DNA from: Thermogemmatispora tikiterensis
GTDB lineage: Bacteria > Chloroflexota > Ktedonobacteria > Ktedonobacterales > Ktedonobacteraceae
Length of the DNA: 64,000 nt
Direction of reading: 5' to 3'
Assembly (NCBI RefSeq): GCF_003268475.1
Contig: NZ_MCIF01000002.1
Location: forward strand, 4,228,151 to 4,292,150
In this document: positions 34,928-43,600 of the stretch, in pieces
Layout of the letters: each line of letters begins with the position of its first letter
Numbering within the stretch: the first letter of the stretch is position 1
The notes under the pieces: model-generated
The model's input: the letters and a program-made list of their open reading frames with translations, nothing else
Told to the model about the DNA's origin: nothing
The model's database searches: none
Program-made: the position numbers and the translations under genes

Positions 34928-37180
34928 CTATCTGAGCGTAGCCAGCACAAAGACAACCACGGCAAAAACCGCGATCCCACCGAAAAAGACCGTCATATAC
35001 GCCTGCACCTTGCCGGTCTCCGCCCGTCGCAGCCCACTTCCCAGCTCCATGACCAGGCTGGCCACCCCATTCACGACGCCATCCACCACGAAGCGATCGA
35101 AGGCCGCCGCCACATGGCAGAGACCCAGCACCACATAGCGTACAATCCAGTCATAGAGCGTATCCACATAATAGCGGTGCAGCAGCAAGCGATGGAAGAA
35201 ACGCAGAACCGCATTCGCCTCCACCACCTTATGCACGCGCTCCCAGCCGACTGCGCAATAGAGCACATAGGCCCAGGCGATGCCCAGCAGCGAGAGCGCC
35301 ACACCCAGCCAGGTCAGGCCATCGCTAAAGAGCTTGCCCAGATCCAGCAGCGGCGCATGGGGGTCCAGATACTGGAAGAAGCCCACCCAGTAACCGGCGA
35401 AAATCGAGAAGACCGCCAGAATCACCAGCGGCAGCGTCATCGTCACCGGCGACTCATGCGGCGTTCCCTCGCCCCGATAGGGGCCGCCCCAGATGCCACC
35501 GAGCGCGCCACCCTTACCGCCAAAGGCCAGGAAGAAGGCGCGGAACATATAGAAGGCCGTTAGCCCGGCAGTCACCAGCGTAATCGCCCACAGCGCATAG
35601 TCGCCATGCTCGAAAGCCAGCGAAATCAGCGTCTCCTTGCTATAGAAACCGGACAAGAAGGGGAAGCCAGAGATCGACAGACCAGCGATCAGCCAGGTAG
35701 CGGCGGTAATCGGCATAAAGCGAGCCAGGCCGCCCATCAAGCGCATATCCTGGACCTCGCGATGCATGGCATGATGAAGCGCATGCAGCACGCTACCGGC
35801 GCCCAAGAAGAGCAGAGCCTTAAAGAAAGCGTGCGTGAACAGATGGAACATACCGGCGCCCGGGCCGATCTCCGTGCCGGCCACCCCGAGGCCCACGAAC
35901 ATATAGCCGAGCTGGCTGATCGTCGAAAAAGCCAGCACCCGCTTAAAGTCCGTCTGCGTCAGGCCGATGGTCGCCGCGAAGATGGCCGTAATCCCGCCGA
36001 TCCAGGCCACCACCCCGAAAGCCTGCGGGCCGGCGGCGGAGAAGAGCGCGAACGTTCGCGCCACCATATAGACGCCGGCGGCCACCATCGTCGCCGCATG
36101 GATCAAGGCGCTCACCGGGGTCGGGCCTTCCATTGCCGATGGCAGCCAGGTATGCAGCGGCACCTGGGCCGACTTACCGATCGCGCCGCAGAAGACCAGG
36201 ATCATCGCCAGCGTCAGCAGGGCCTGATTACCGGCGAAAGCCTGGGCCACCCCGTGGGGACCGCTACCGGCCAGCGTCGCGAAATCGAAGGTCCCCGTCG
36301 TCGCGAACAGGATCATAATGCCGAGAATAAAGCCCACATCACCGATACGGTTCATGACGAAGGCTTGCAGGGCGGCGCTGGCGGGAGCAGGGCGCTCCTC
36401 AGCGGGCTTGGCCCGCTTATTGATCCAGAAACCGATCAGCAGGTAAGAACTCAAGCCGACCAGCTCCCAGCCGACGAAAATCACCAGGAAATTCGCCGCG
36501 AAGACAATGGTCAGCATCGAGAAAGCGAAGAGCGACAGGTAAGCGAAGAAGCGAGCGTAGCCAGCGGAGCTTGCCATATAGCCCTGGGAATAGAACTGCA
36601 CCAGCAGTGAGACGGTTGTCACCACCACCGTCATCGCCAGGGCCAGATTATCCAGGTGGAAAGCAATGGTATAGGGTTGGAAGGCGGCATCGCTGCCCCA
36701 GGTATAGGAGAAGAGCGTGATCCCTCCCTCGGGCAGGCGTGGAGTACCGGGGAGCAGACCGAGCGAAGCGAAGAGCAGCAGCCAGGAATAGAGACAGGCG
36801 AAGAGCATCAAAACGATACCTACATAGCCGCTCAACTTCGCCCAGGGAGTCAAATACGGCACCGTCGGATCATCATCGTAGGGATCGCCGTGGTGTTCCT
36901 GGTGTTCTGCCTCTCCCCCATGTCCCACGTGCGCCGTGCCCTCAGCGGGCCCTGCCGCCTGAGCCGCGTGCTGCTGCTCGGCATGTCCGCCGGCGCCGCG
37001 GGTTGCCTCCCAGGCGGCAAAGGCCGGGTCCGCCTCGCGCAGGTAGGCCGCGTAGTCCTGCGCCGTCTGCCCATGATGGCGGCTCCACAGATCGGCCATG
37101 CGTGTCCCAAAGACGATCACCACGAACGACGCCAGCGGAGCGGCCAGAATGAGCCAGGCGTACTCATACAGACCGTACAT
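34928..37180 (-). CDS. nuoL: NADH-quinone oxidoreductase subunit L with His-rich N-terminal insertion
   Basis: This is the 750-residue proton-pumping subunit at the far end of complex I, larger than typical NuoL (about 610-650). Between helices 1 and 2 (residues about 30-110) it carries an extra hydrophilic stretch rich in His/Gly/Ala/Asp (AEQQHAAQAAGPAEG, GHGGEAEHQEHHGD), which is unusual. The rest is standard: GWELVGLSSYLLIGFW, KSAQVPLHTWLPSAMEGPTP, LAFSTISQLGYMFVGLG and the lateral amphipathic helix HL toward the C-terminus (ending in a long helical stretch). The nuoK gene starts just 6 bp upstream. The insertion may bind metal or a partner; it is not needed to call the family. Confidence 0.95.
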   Translation of the reverse strand: MYGLYEYAWLILAAPLASFVVIVFGTRMADLWSRHHGQTAQDYAAYLREADPAFAAWEATRGAGGHAEQQHAAQAAGPAEGTAHVGHGGEAEHQEHHGDPYDDDPTVPYLTPWAKLSGYVGIVLMLFACLYSWLLLFASLGLLPGTPRLPEGGITLFSYTWGSDAAFQPYTIAFHLDNLALAMTVVVTTVSLLVQFYSQGYMASSAGYARFFAYLSLFAFSMLTIVFAANFLVIFVGWELVGLSSYLLIGFWINKRAKPAEERPAPASAALQAFVMNRIGDVGFILGIMILFATTGTFDFATLAGSGPHGVAQAFAGNQALLTLAMILVFCGAIGKSAQVPLHTWLPSAMEGPTPVSALIHAATMVAAGVYMVARTFALFSAAGPQAFGVVAWIGGITAIFAATIGLTQTDFKRVLAFSTISQLGYMFVGLGVAGTEIGPGAGMFHLFTHAFFKALLFLGAGSVLHALHHAMHREVQDMRLMGGLARFMPITAATWLIAGLSISGFPFLSGFYSKETLISLAFEHGDYALWAITLVTAGLTAFYMFRAFFLAFGGKGGALGGIWGGPYRGEGTPHESPVTMTLPLVILAVFSIFAGYWVGFFQYLDPHAPLLDLGKLFSDGLTWLGVALSLLGIAWAYVLYCAVGWERVHKVVEANAVLRFFHRLLLHRYYVDTLYDWIVRYVVLGLCHVAAAFDRFVVDGVVNGVASLVMELGSGLRRAETGKVQAYMTVFFGGIAVFAVVVFVLATLR

Positions 37181-37186
37181 AGCAAA

Positions 37187-37510
37187 TCACCACTTCAGCA
37201 TATCGATTTCGCCAACATCCACCGTCTGGCGCTTGCGATAGATCGCGATAATCATCGCCAGTGCGAGCGCCGCCTCCGCCGCAGCGACAGTAATGATGAA
37301 GATGGCGAAGATCTGTCCTGTCAACAGATTCGAGTAGGGCTTGACGTGGTTAAAGAAAGAGAAAGCGATCAGCGTGATATTGACGGCATTGAGCATAATC
37401 TCGATGCTCATCAGAATAGCGATCGCATTGCGCTTAGTGAGCGCGCCGTAGAGGCCGATACAGAAAAGGACCGCGCCAAGCACCACAAAATGTGTCAGAG
37501 TCAGGCCCAT
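37187..37510 (-). CDS. nuoK: NADH-quinone oxidoreductase subunit K
   Basis: This is a 107-residue membrane subunit with three helices. Diagnostic features are the conserved Glu in [11 protein letters not shown] and in [13 protein letters not shown], both of which lie in the proton-path helices. ATG at 37510 follows GAGGAGGAG. It overlaps no gene but is 6-7 bp from nuoJ and nuoL, typical of a tight nuo operon. Confidence 0.96.
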   Translation of the reverse strand: MGLTLTHFVVLGAVLFCIGLYGALTKRNAIAILMSIEIMLNAVNITLIAFSFFNHVKPYSNLLTGQIFAIFIITVAAAEAALALAMIIAIYRKRQTVDVGEIDMLKW

Positions 37511-37516
37511 AGCAAC

Positions 37517-38059
37517 TTACTCCTCCTCGCGGCTGATCACGATCGCGCCCACGATGGCTACCAGCAGCACCACCGTCGCGATTTCGAACGGCAGCACGTA
37601 GCTATAGCAGGAGGGGCTATAGAGGAGCTGGCCGATCGCAATCACATTATTGGAGGGGAGCGAGCAGACCGTTCCCTGAAGCAACTGGGCGGCGGGAGCT
37701 GACTGAGCGAACTGACTGACCGTCGCAGCGAAGATAATCCCCAGGCCGACGAGGGCCGAGACCACCAGCGCCACGGCCATCGCCAGCGGGCGAGCATTGG
37801 GATTGGTTACCCGTTGCCCGGCGATGCGTGTCAGCATCAGCGCGAACAGGATCAAGATCGTCACCGCGCCGGCGTAGATGAGGATCTGCACGATTGCAAT
37901 GAACTCGGCATTGAGCAGGAGGAAGATGCCGGAAGCCATTGCAAAGACCACCACCAGCGCCAGCGCGCTATGCACAATATTTCGCTGGCCCACGACGACC
38001 AGCGCCGCAGCAACCAGCACAACGGCGATGATCCAAAAGATCAGGCTGGCTAAGTCCAT
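37517..38059 (-). CDS. nuoJ: NADH-quinone oxidoreductase subunit J
   Basis: This is a 180-residue membrane subunit with five helices, including the conserved QILIYAGAVTILILFALML segment typical of NuoJ. The ATG at 38059 was chosen because GGAGG lies just upstream; a longer frame starting 16 codons earlier exists. It is the first visible gene of the nuoJKLMN cluster. nuoA-I are not in this window, so the complete complex I must be encoded elsewhere or the module is used with another electron-input part. Confidence 0.93.
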   Translation of the reverse strand: MDLASLIFWIIAVVLVAAALVVVGQRNIVHSALALVVVFAMASGIFLLLNAEFIAIVQILIYAGAVTILILFALMLTRIAGQRVTNPNARPLAMAVALVVSALVGLGIIFAATVSQFAQSAPAAQLLQGTVCSLPSNNVIAIGQLLYSPSCYSYVLPFEIATVVLLVAIVGAIVISREEE

Positions 38060-38276
38060 AAAAAAAATGTCCTCCATCGAGCGGGCACTGAGAGCACCGT
38101 CCGGCAAGCCTTGTCCTCACTGACCAGGTCTGCCAGCAGGCCGGCCAGAGTGTGGGAGAGAGGGGCGAAGCGGAGACAGCACGATGCTCGGCGCGAAGGC
38201 ATCAATCAGGTCAAGAGCAGGTTCGTGTGAAACGAGCCAGTGGCCTCTCTATCGCCCTGCATACTCCCTCCCTCCC

Positions 38277-38285
38277 ATTGTAGCA
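38277..38285 (-). promoter_or_regulatory. Extended -10 promoter candidate for the nuoJKLMN operon
   Basis: The minus strand reads TGCTACAAT, an extended -10 (TG-n-TACAAT). It lies about 218 bp before the nuoJ start, so a long leader would result. No good -35 box is seen. Confidence 0.35.
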
Positions 38286-38598
38286 GGGTAGACCGGCGTT
38301 GAAGCGGTGGATCTATCTGCCCTGTTCTTGTCTCGTTTCTTGCGTGCGTGCGTATGTGCGACGTGAGCAACTCCTCGCTGTTTCCCGTCAGATTCTAACA
38401 AAAGCCTGACGAGGTGACAAGGGCAGAAACCTTCCTGGCCCTGACTGGCCCGGCGTGGTTGGGTTGGAAGCGAGCTTGTTCCAGGCTGGACTATCCTGAA
38501 ATCAGGAGCGGTGGGGAGAAAGCGACGAGCGAGGGCGGGCTTTCCACTGAATTCTGACGGAGTTGGGGCCAATTCAGCTACGCACCGCCCATTCGCTA

Positions 38599-38607
38599 TG
38601 CTATAAT
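38599..38607 (+). promoter_or_regulatory. Extended -10 promoter candidate for the pseudokinase gene
   Basis: The plus strand reads TGCTATAAT (TG-n-TATAAT) about 66 bp before the start codon at 38673. No good -35 box is seen, as is usual for extended -10 promoters. Confidence 0.5.
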
Positions 38608-38672
38608 CTTTTGGTGGTCATTTCTCTCGCAAGAAAGAATCTGCGCAATAACACACGGCAAGGCACCTGTCC

Positions 38673-40685
38673 ATGAGCATGACACAGACGACCAGCAGGC
38701 GGGATTCTCCCGAAACGCAGCGCTGTCCCCAGTGTAACGCTGTTGTGCCGCCTCACGCGGCTTTCTGTGGCGCCTGCGGGAGGCGCATTGAGGGAGCAGC
38801 CTCACCCCGCCCGGCGGAGGCCGAGGCCGAGTTTCGTCAACGCTATCGCATTACCTCGCTGGTGCGCCGCCGTCCCTACATCAGCCTATTCTTGGCTACC
38901 GATGCCAGTACGCAGCAGACGGTGATCATCAGCGATGTCGATATCAGTACGCTGGATGACGAGGCCCGCCAGCGCGCGGCGCAGCTTGTCAGGCGCGAGT
39001 ACGACCTGCTGCGTCGTCATGCCATCCCTCATCTGACGCCGATACTGCAGCAAGTATACGATCAGGGCCATATCTACGTGATTGCCGGCAATCCCTTCGC
39101 TCAAACGCGCGAGGCTGGCAATGACGGAGCAGCTCTCCAGGCTCAGGGTGAGGGAAAGCAGGCCAGCGCTGATGAAGACGGGCGGCTCTATACGCTGGAA
39201 AGCGTTCTACAGAGTGGGATCGGGCTGCCTGATGAGCAGGTGGCTGTGCAGTGGATTCAGGAGCTGTGCGAGACGGTGGATCGTCTCCACGGCCATCAGA
39301 TCGTGATCGGTGAGCTAGATCCCCAGGCCCTGGTCCTGAGCAGCCTGGATTACCGCGGTCATCCGGCCCTATTGCTCTGCTGGCTCCCGGTTTATATTCG
39401 TACCCTCTTGCCGGTTCTAACTGGGGCGACGCGTCCCTTCAAGCCCGGTCCCTTCACGGCTCCCGAAGTCCAACAGGGCAAGGTTGAAGCCCGTTCCGAC
39501 GTCTACAGCCTGGGGGCCTTGCTCTATCTCTTGCTGACTGGCACGCCGCCCGCCGCGCCGGCGCCACACCTGCGCTCACTGCGCGAGCTGAATCCGCGAG
39601 TGAAGCCGGAGATTGAGGCAGTAGTCATGCGGGCCCTCTCCTTCGAGCGCTCCGAGCGTTTCCAGAGCGCCGCCTCCCTGGCCGAGTCGCTGGCCAACCC
39701 CTACATCAGCACGCAGGTGGCGCGCTATCCGCGTCCGACAACGACTGCCTCTCTGGGGGAGCGGACTGCCACTCATGATAGGCAGGATGGTACTGGCGAG
39801 CGCGGTAGGAGGCGCTCCGGATGGCTCACCGGTCGCACCGGGCCAATCGCTGGCGCCAGTCAGGATCAGCAAGCGCCTGTCGCCGGTGTGGCCTCTGCCG
39901 CCAGCGAAGCGGAGGGGAGGAGTGGAGAAGCCGGCGTTACTGCAACCAGGGACCAGGCCCGGTCAGCAGTGCCGTCGCAGGAAGAGGATATCGCCGCCCT
40001 GCCCACCTATATCCTGGCCCGCCGCCGCTCCGAGTTAGAGGAAATCGGTGAAGTGGCGCGGCGCTTAACGCAGCAGCTGCAGAAGCGCATTACGGGCATC
40101 TTGCCGGCTCTGCAAGGCAAACTCTTGCCTGCTGGCAGATCGAACAGCACCGCCCTGGTGAAGGCCAGTCCAACCGAGAGCCTGCAAGAGCGCTCATTGC
40201 TGCGTCAAATCCAACGCTTCATTGTCGGTGAGCAACAGCGTGGCACCGCAGCCGCTGCCATTATCGAGGCTCCCCTGCGTCTGCAACCTGGTCAGCGCTT
40301 TGCCATTCGGGTACGGCTGATGGGGAGAGATCGCGCGCTGCCGCCACCGGGCTCGCGGGCTGGCAGCCGGCCCGTGGGCTTGAGCGCCCTCACGCATGGC
40401 GAGCGCGTCCATATCGAGGTTCGTTCAGCCATTTACCAGCGCTACGCCTTCGTTGTGCAGCGAGCGGTCATCATGGTGCCGGCCCGGGGCTATGTGGCCG
40501 AAGTGACTATCCCCATGCCGCCGCCACTGAAAGGGCGAGGGGGACGACGTGAGCGCCTGCACCTCGTCTTTACCGACGAGCACCGGCGCCCGCTCTACGA
40601 AAAGCCCTTTGCCCTTGAAATCCTGGTGTCGCCGCTGGTGCGTCCCGGTCAGGAGGGCCTGCAAGCCCTGCCTATTCCCTACTAA
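38673..40685 (+). CDS. Zinc-ribbon protein with degenerate serine/threonine kinase domain (pseudokinase)
   Basis: This is a 670-residue protein. The N-terminal zinc ribbon has four Cys (18, 21, 32, 35). The following kinase-like domain (about 57-345) keeps the APE motif (TAPEV at 262-266) and the ARSDVYSLGALLYLLLTG helix F, which make the fold clear. The catalytic pieces are gone: the VAxK strand reads VIISDVDI without the Lys, the HRDLKPEN loop is IGELDPQA (212-219, with Glu214, Asp216 and Ala219 in place of Asp, Lys and Asn), and the DFG position is CWL. It should not phosphorylate in the normal way. After about 345 there is a long hydrophilic linker and a predicted beta-rich C-terminal part (about 500-665) whose function is unknown. 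There is no membrane helix. Confidence 0.87.
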   Translation: MSMTQTTSRRDSPETQRCPQCNAVVPPHAAFCGACGRRIEGAASPRPAEAEAEFRQRYRITSLVRRRPYISLFLATDASTQQTVIISDVDISTLDDEARQRAAQLVRREYDLLRRHAIPHLTPILQQVYDQGHIYVIAGNPFAQTREAGNDGAALQAQGEGKQASADEDGRLYTLESVLQSGIGLPDEQVAVQWIQELCETVDRLHGHQIVIGELDPQALVLSSLDYRGHPALLLCWLPVYIRTLLPVLTGATRPFKPGPFTAPEVQQGKVEARSDVYSLGALLYLLLTGTPPAAPAPHLRSLRELNPRVKPEIEAVVMRALSFERSERFQSAASLAESLANPYISTQVARYPRPTTTASLGERTATHDRQDGTGERGRRRSGWLTGRTGPIAGASQDQQAPVAGVASAASEAEGRSGEAGVTATRDQARSAVPSQEEDIAALPTYILARRRSELEEIGEVARRLTQQLQKRITGILPALQGKLLPAGRSNSTALVKASPTESLQERSLLRQIQRFIVGEQQRGTAAAAIIEAPLRLQPGQRFAIRVRLMGRDRALPPPGSRAGSRPVGLSALTHGERVHIEVRSAIYQRYAFVVQRAVIMVPARGYVAEVTIPMPPPLKGRGGRRERLHLVFTDEHRRPLYEKPFALEILVSPLVRPGQEGLQALPIPY

Positions 40686-40804
40686 ACTGACTAAAACTAA
40701 CTAGACGGCCCCTGGCTGGCCATCCGGGCGACGCCGCAGTCGCTCCCCAGCCCGACCTGGCTGCCACCACCTCACTCCTTGCAGAAAGGGAGGGTCCAGG
40801 CAGC

Positions 40805-40830
40805 AACGAGGAGCGCCGTTGCTCCTCGTT
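40805..40830. terminator. Terminator-like hairpin between the pseudokinase and CAX genes
   Basis: A perfect 10-bp stem (40805-40814 with 40821-40830) with a 6-nt loop between two convergent genes. T tracts on both sides are weak (CTCTATCTTG on plus). Confidence 0.45.
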
Positions 40831-40946
40831 CTCTATCTTGTCTCTCTGGCCTGGCCAGGTTACCTCTGGCTTCTCCTCCCTCCCTCTCTCCCTCCCTCCT
40901 CGTCTTCCGCCTTTGGCTGGGCACCCAGCCGCTCACTGAGCGTGCT

Positions 40947-42335
40947 TCAAGCGCCGAAGAGAAAGACGGTGCCACCCATAATAGCGTAGAGCAGGATCAA
41001 TAGCAGCCCTTCCAGCCAGACCAGCTCACCATCGTGCGTAATCTCGCTAAAGAGGAAAGCCCCCAGAGCCAAAACTGCGATCTCTACGATGCTGAAGACC
41101 AGGTCCAGACGCTGAGGCGCCAGCAGGCTGCACAGCACCAGAATCGGTGCCACCAGCAGCGCGATCTGAATAGACGAGCCGGCGGAGGCGGCCAGTACCA
41201 TGCCCATCCGCTTATCCAGCGCCATATTGATGGTGTTGAAATATTCGGGCAGACCGCCAATGAGCGGGAGGAAGACCAGGCCGACAAAGGCCGGATTCCA
41301 GCCAAGCAGCTGCGTAAACGGCTCAATTGAGGCGACCAGGATGTCCGAGACCACAGCCACTCCGGCGGTAGCGGCGGCCAGCAGGAGCAAAGCCAGCCAG
41401 AGATTAGGCTTTTTCTCCTCCACGGCCTCTGAGGCAGGCGCAGGCTTCGGCTCTCCCTGCCCGCGCGGGGCCTGCCCACCGGTCGGGACGGCCTCCGGCT
41501 GCCGCTGCTCGCCAGGTGTGCCGCTGGCGCTCGGCATTGTCGGCGGCGTTCCGGTGGAGGCTCCTGGAGTCGCTTCCACCCGCTCCGCAGAGACCATCGC
41601 CTGCAGGGTGCGGTCCAGCTCGCGCAGCACGCCGCTCTTGTTCGGCAGATTGCTATGGACCAAACGCTGACGATAGCTGAGCAAACGTAAGATGGCCGCC
41701 TCGGAGCGCGCCCCTAAGACCGGCTCAAAGCTATCGCCGCTTGCCTCCTCTCCCTCCGCAGGGTGGTCGCGCCAGCGGAAGACACTGAAGAGAAGGGAGG
41801 CCAGGTAGCCGAGGAGCAGCAAAATGGCAATGAAGTCGGAGAGCTGGATGCCGCGTTCGACAATATGGCTCTGACCGGCGCGCGAAGCCAGCAGCTCGGC
41901 AACCGCTGGCAGCAAGAGGCCCGCGATGCAGAGCGCTAGTAATGATGCGTACTGGCTGGCCGGGCGCGTCTCAAAGCGCAGCCGCCCATGCTTAAGGCAG
42001 CCGACCATCGTGGCCACACCAAGCACCAGGAGGATATTGCCCAGAATAGAGCCGATGATCGAAGCGCGCACCACATCCACCAGCCCTTCGCTTAGAGCAA
42101 AGAGGCCGATAATCAGCTCGGTCACATTCCCAAAGGTTGCAAACAGTAACCCCCCGATGCGCTCGCCTGTATGCTCAGCCACGGCCTCGACAGCCCGCCC
42201 AATCAGCGCCGCCAGCGGTAGAATACCCAGGGCGGCACACCCAAAGCGCAGCAGTGGAGGAATCTCTACCCGCAGCCACTCCAGGGCTACGGCCAGAACC
42301 GCGAAGAGCAAGAGACTATAGAACCAGCGCGACAT
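40947..42335 (-). CDS. Calcium/proton antiporter (CAX family)
   Basis: This 462-residue membrane protein is a CaCA-family cation/proton exchanger with two related halves. The signature helices are GNVTELIIGLFAL (about residue 69) in the first half and GGLPEYFNTINMALD in the second, where the conserved acidic residues bind the cation. Each half has about five membrane helices. Between them lies a hydrophilic loop of roughly 100 residues (about 200-305), Pro/Gly/Ala/Glu-rich in its second part, longer than in typical CAX proteins. ATG 42335 follows GGAAGGAG. It would export Ca2+ in exchange for protons. The loop is the variable part. Confidence 0.9.
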   Translation of the reverse strand: MSRWFYSLLLFAVLAVALEWLRVEIPPLLRFGCAALGILPLAALIGRAVEAVAEHTGERIGGLLFATFGNVTELIIGLFALSEGLVDVVRASIIGSILGNILLVLGVATMVGCLKHGRLRFETRPASQYASLLALCIAGLLLPAVAELLASRAGQSHIVERGIQLSDFIAILLLLGYLASLLFSVFRWRDHPAEGEEASGDSFEPVLGARSEAAILRLLSYRQRLVHSNLPNKSGVLRELDRTLQAMVSAERVEATPGASTGTPPTMPSASGTPGEQRQPEAVPTGGQAPRGQGEPKPAPASEAVEEKKPNLWLALLLLAAATAGVAVVSDILVASIEPFTQLLGWNPAFVGLVFLPLIGGLPEYFNTINMALDKRMGMVLAASAGSSIQIALLVAPILVLCSLLAPQRLDLVFSIVEIAVLALGAFLFSEITHDGELVWLEGLLLILLYAIMGGTVFLFGA

Positions 42336-42802
42336 AAGCGCTCCTTCCCATGCAGCTCACTGGGGCCGCTCCCCATGCGTGGCTCCGTGGGTCAGGCGAG
42401 AGCCTGAACAGGCAGCCCCAGTCTCCCAGTAGTTAAGCCTATTTTCTCCACCCCTGTCTACCGTAATCCTGCGGAAGAGGCCAGATTGCTGCTCATCATT
42501 AGATGCGACACCTATGCTGAAAAAGAGAACCTCAGCCACTGAGTTCAGGCCAGCGAGCCAGAGCCAGCCCGCTCAGAAGCGCACGAGGGTCGCGATCCTG
42601 GGCCGGGACTGGCCAGGGAGGGATACCGTCAGTCAGTCAGTCAGTCAGCCTTGAATGGCCACCCATGAACACTAGCCAGGGTGACCAGGACCAGCCTGGT
42701 ACTAACATCCCTGGATGGAAACAAGGCTGTTACTTTGTCGATCTCTCACTCGCTTGTGCCAATGTAACAATTTTGATTGGCCATTGTAGGCACGGAGAAC
42801 GC
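42336..42802. other. Intergenic region between the CAX and GtrA genes
   Basis: These 467 bp hold no convincing gene. A tetranucleotide repeat (CAGT units, 42629-42648) stands out. A frame that would extend the GtrA gene upstream to 42665 has no ribosome-binding site. No -35/-10 pair is obvious. Confidence 0.35.
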
Positions 42803-43438
42803 ATGAAGAATACTATCACGCAAGATCGTCAGGATGACCTACTGGATCTGATTGCCCTGGTTGAACACAGCACGCAGCCACAGCCGGCAGTCTCTGCCAG
42901 TGGGGCTGGGGCCGCCGCTCAAGGCTCGGCTCCCGGCCTGCCGAGCTATCAGCCAACCTCGCTGGCGCTGGTGAACCGCTTCCTTGCCTTCGTTGATGAT
43001 CTCACTGGCGGCAAGGCTGGCTGGTTTCAGCGGCTCTTCACTTACCTTTTCATCGGTGGTGCAGCTGCTGTCGTCAATATGGTTGTTTTCTATATTATGT
43101 TCTACCGCATGTCTATATCGGTCAATAGTACGCTGCACAATGCCATTGCTAATATTACTGCCGCTGAAATCTCAATCATTGCCAATTTCCTGGCTAACGA
43201 TTACTTTACCTTCCGTCATCTTCCTGGCCATCAGCGCTCGTGGGTGCAGCGCTGCCTGCGCTTTCACCTCACGGCCATTGTCGGCAGCCTGTTGAATTTC
43301 TGCATTGAGCTAGGTCTGACCAGCCTGGCGCATGTGCCGGCGCTCCTGTCGCAGGCCATCGCTATTTTCCTGGTCCTGATTTACAATTTCTCCTTCCATC
43401 ACATCTTTACCTACGGAGGAATGAGTGCGGCCCACTGA
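42803..43438 (+). CDS. GtrA family membrane protein
   Basis: This is a 211-residue protein with four membrane helices (from about residue 75) in the GtrA pattern: FTYLFIGGAAAVVNMVVFYIM in helix 1, an EISIIANFLANDYFTFR motif in helix 2-3 (the N-[DE]-x-x-x-F segment is the family hallmark), then SLLNFCIELGL and a closing IFLVLIYNFSFHHIFTY. GtrA proteins move undecaprenyl-phosphate-linked sugars or help surface glycosylation. An N-terminal hydrophilic extension of about 70 residues precedes. ATG 42803 follows GGAG. No glycosyltransferase lies next to it, so the pathway is unknown. Confidence 0.88.
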   Translation: MKNTITQDRQDDLLDLIALVEHSTQPQPAVSASGAGAAAQGSAPGLPSYQPTSLALVNRFLAFVDDLTGGKAGWFQRLFTYLFIGGAAAVVNMVVFYIMFYRMSISVNSTLHNAIANITAAEISIIANFLANDYFTFRHLPGHQRSWVQRCLRFHLTAIVGSLLNFCIELGLTSLAHVPALLSQAIAIFLVLIYNFSFHHIFTYGGMSAAH

Positions 43439-43600
43439 GACCGCGGACTGTTAATCTGGGACGGTGCAACCAGAGAACACTGGGGATGGGGACGAGCGCG
43501 GAGCGAGGGGAAGGAAGGCGGCATTGGCAGACAGGTCAGCAATTGATCTGCCGGGCTGGAGACTGACCGAACTGGACTGAGCTGAGAGTGAGCATGAGCC

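Larger units (their letters stand above)
38060..38672. other. Divergent intergenic region between nuoJ and the pseudokinase gene
   Basis: These 613 bp have no convincing gene. Two extended -10 promoter candidates face outward: 38277-38285 (minus, for nuoJ) and 38599-38607 (plus, for the kinase-like gene). Simple GTGCGTGC repeats lie at 38341-38354. Confidence 0.4.

Noticed and set aside
42629-42648. CAGT tetranucleotide repeat upstream of the GtrA gene, as a phase-variation tract
   Set aside because: Only about five units, and it lies outside the coding frame of the chosen start, about 155 bp upstream; nothing shows variability.
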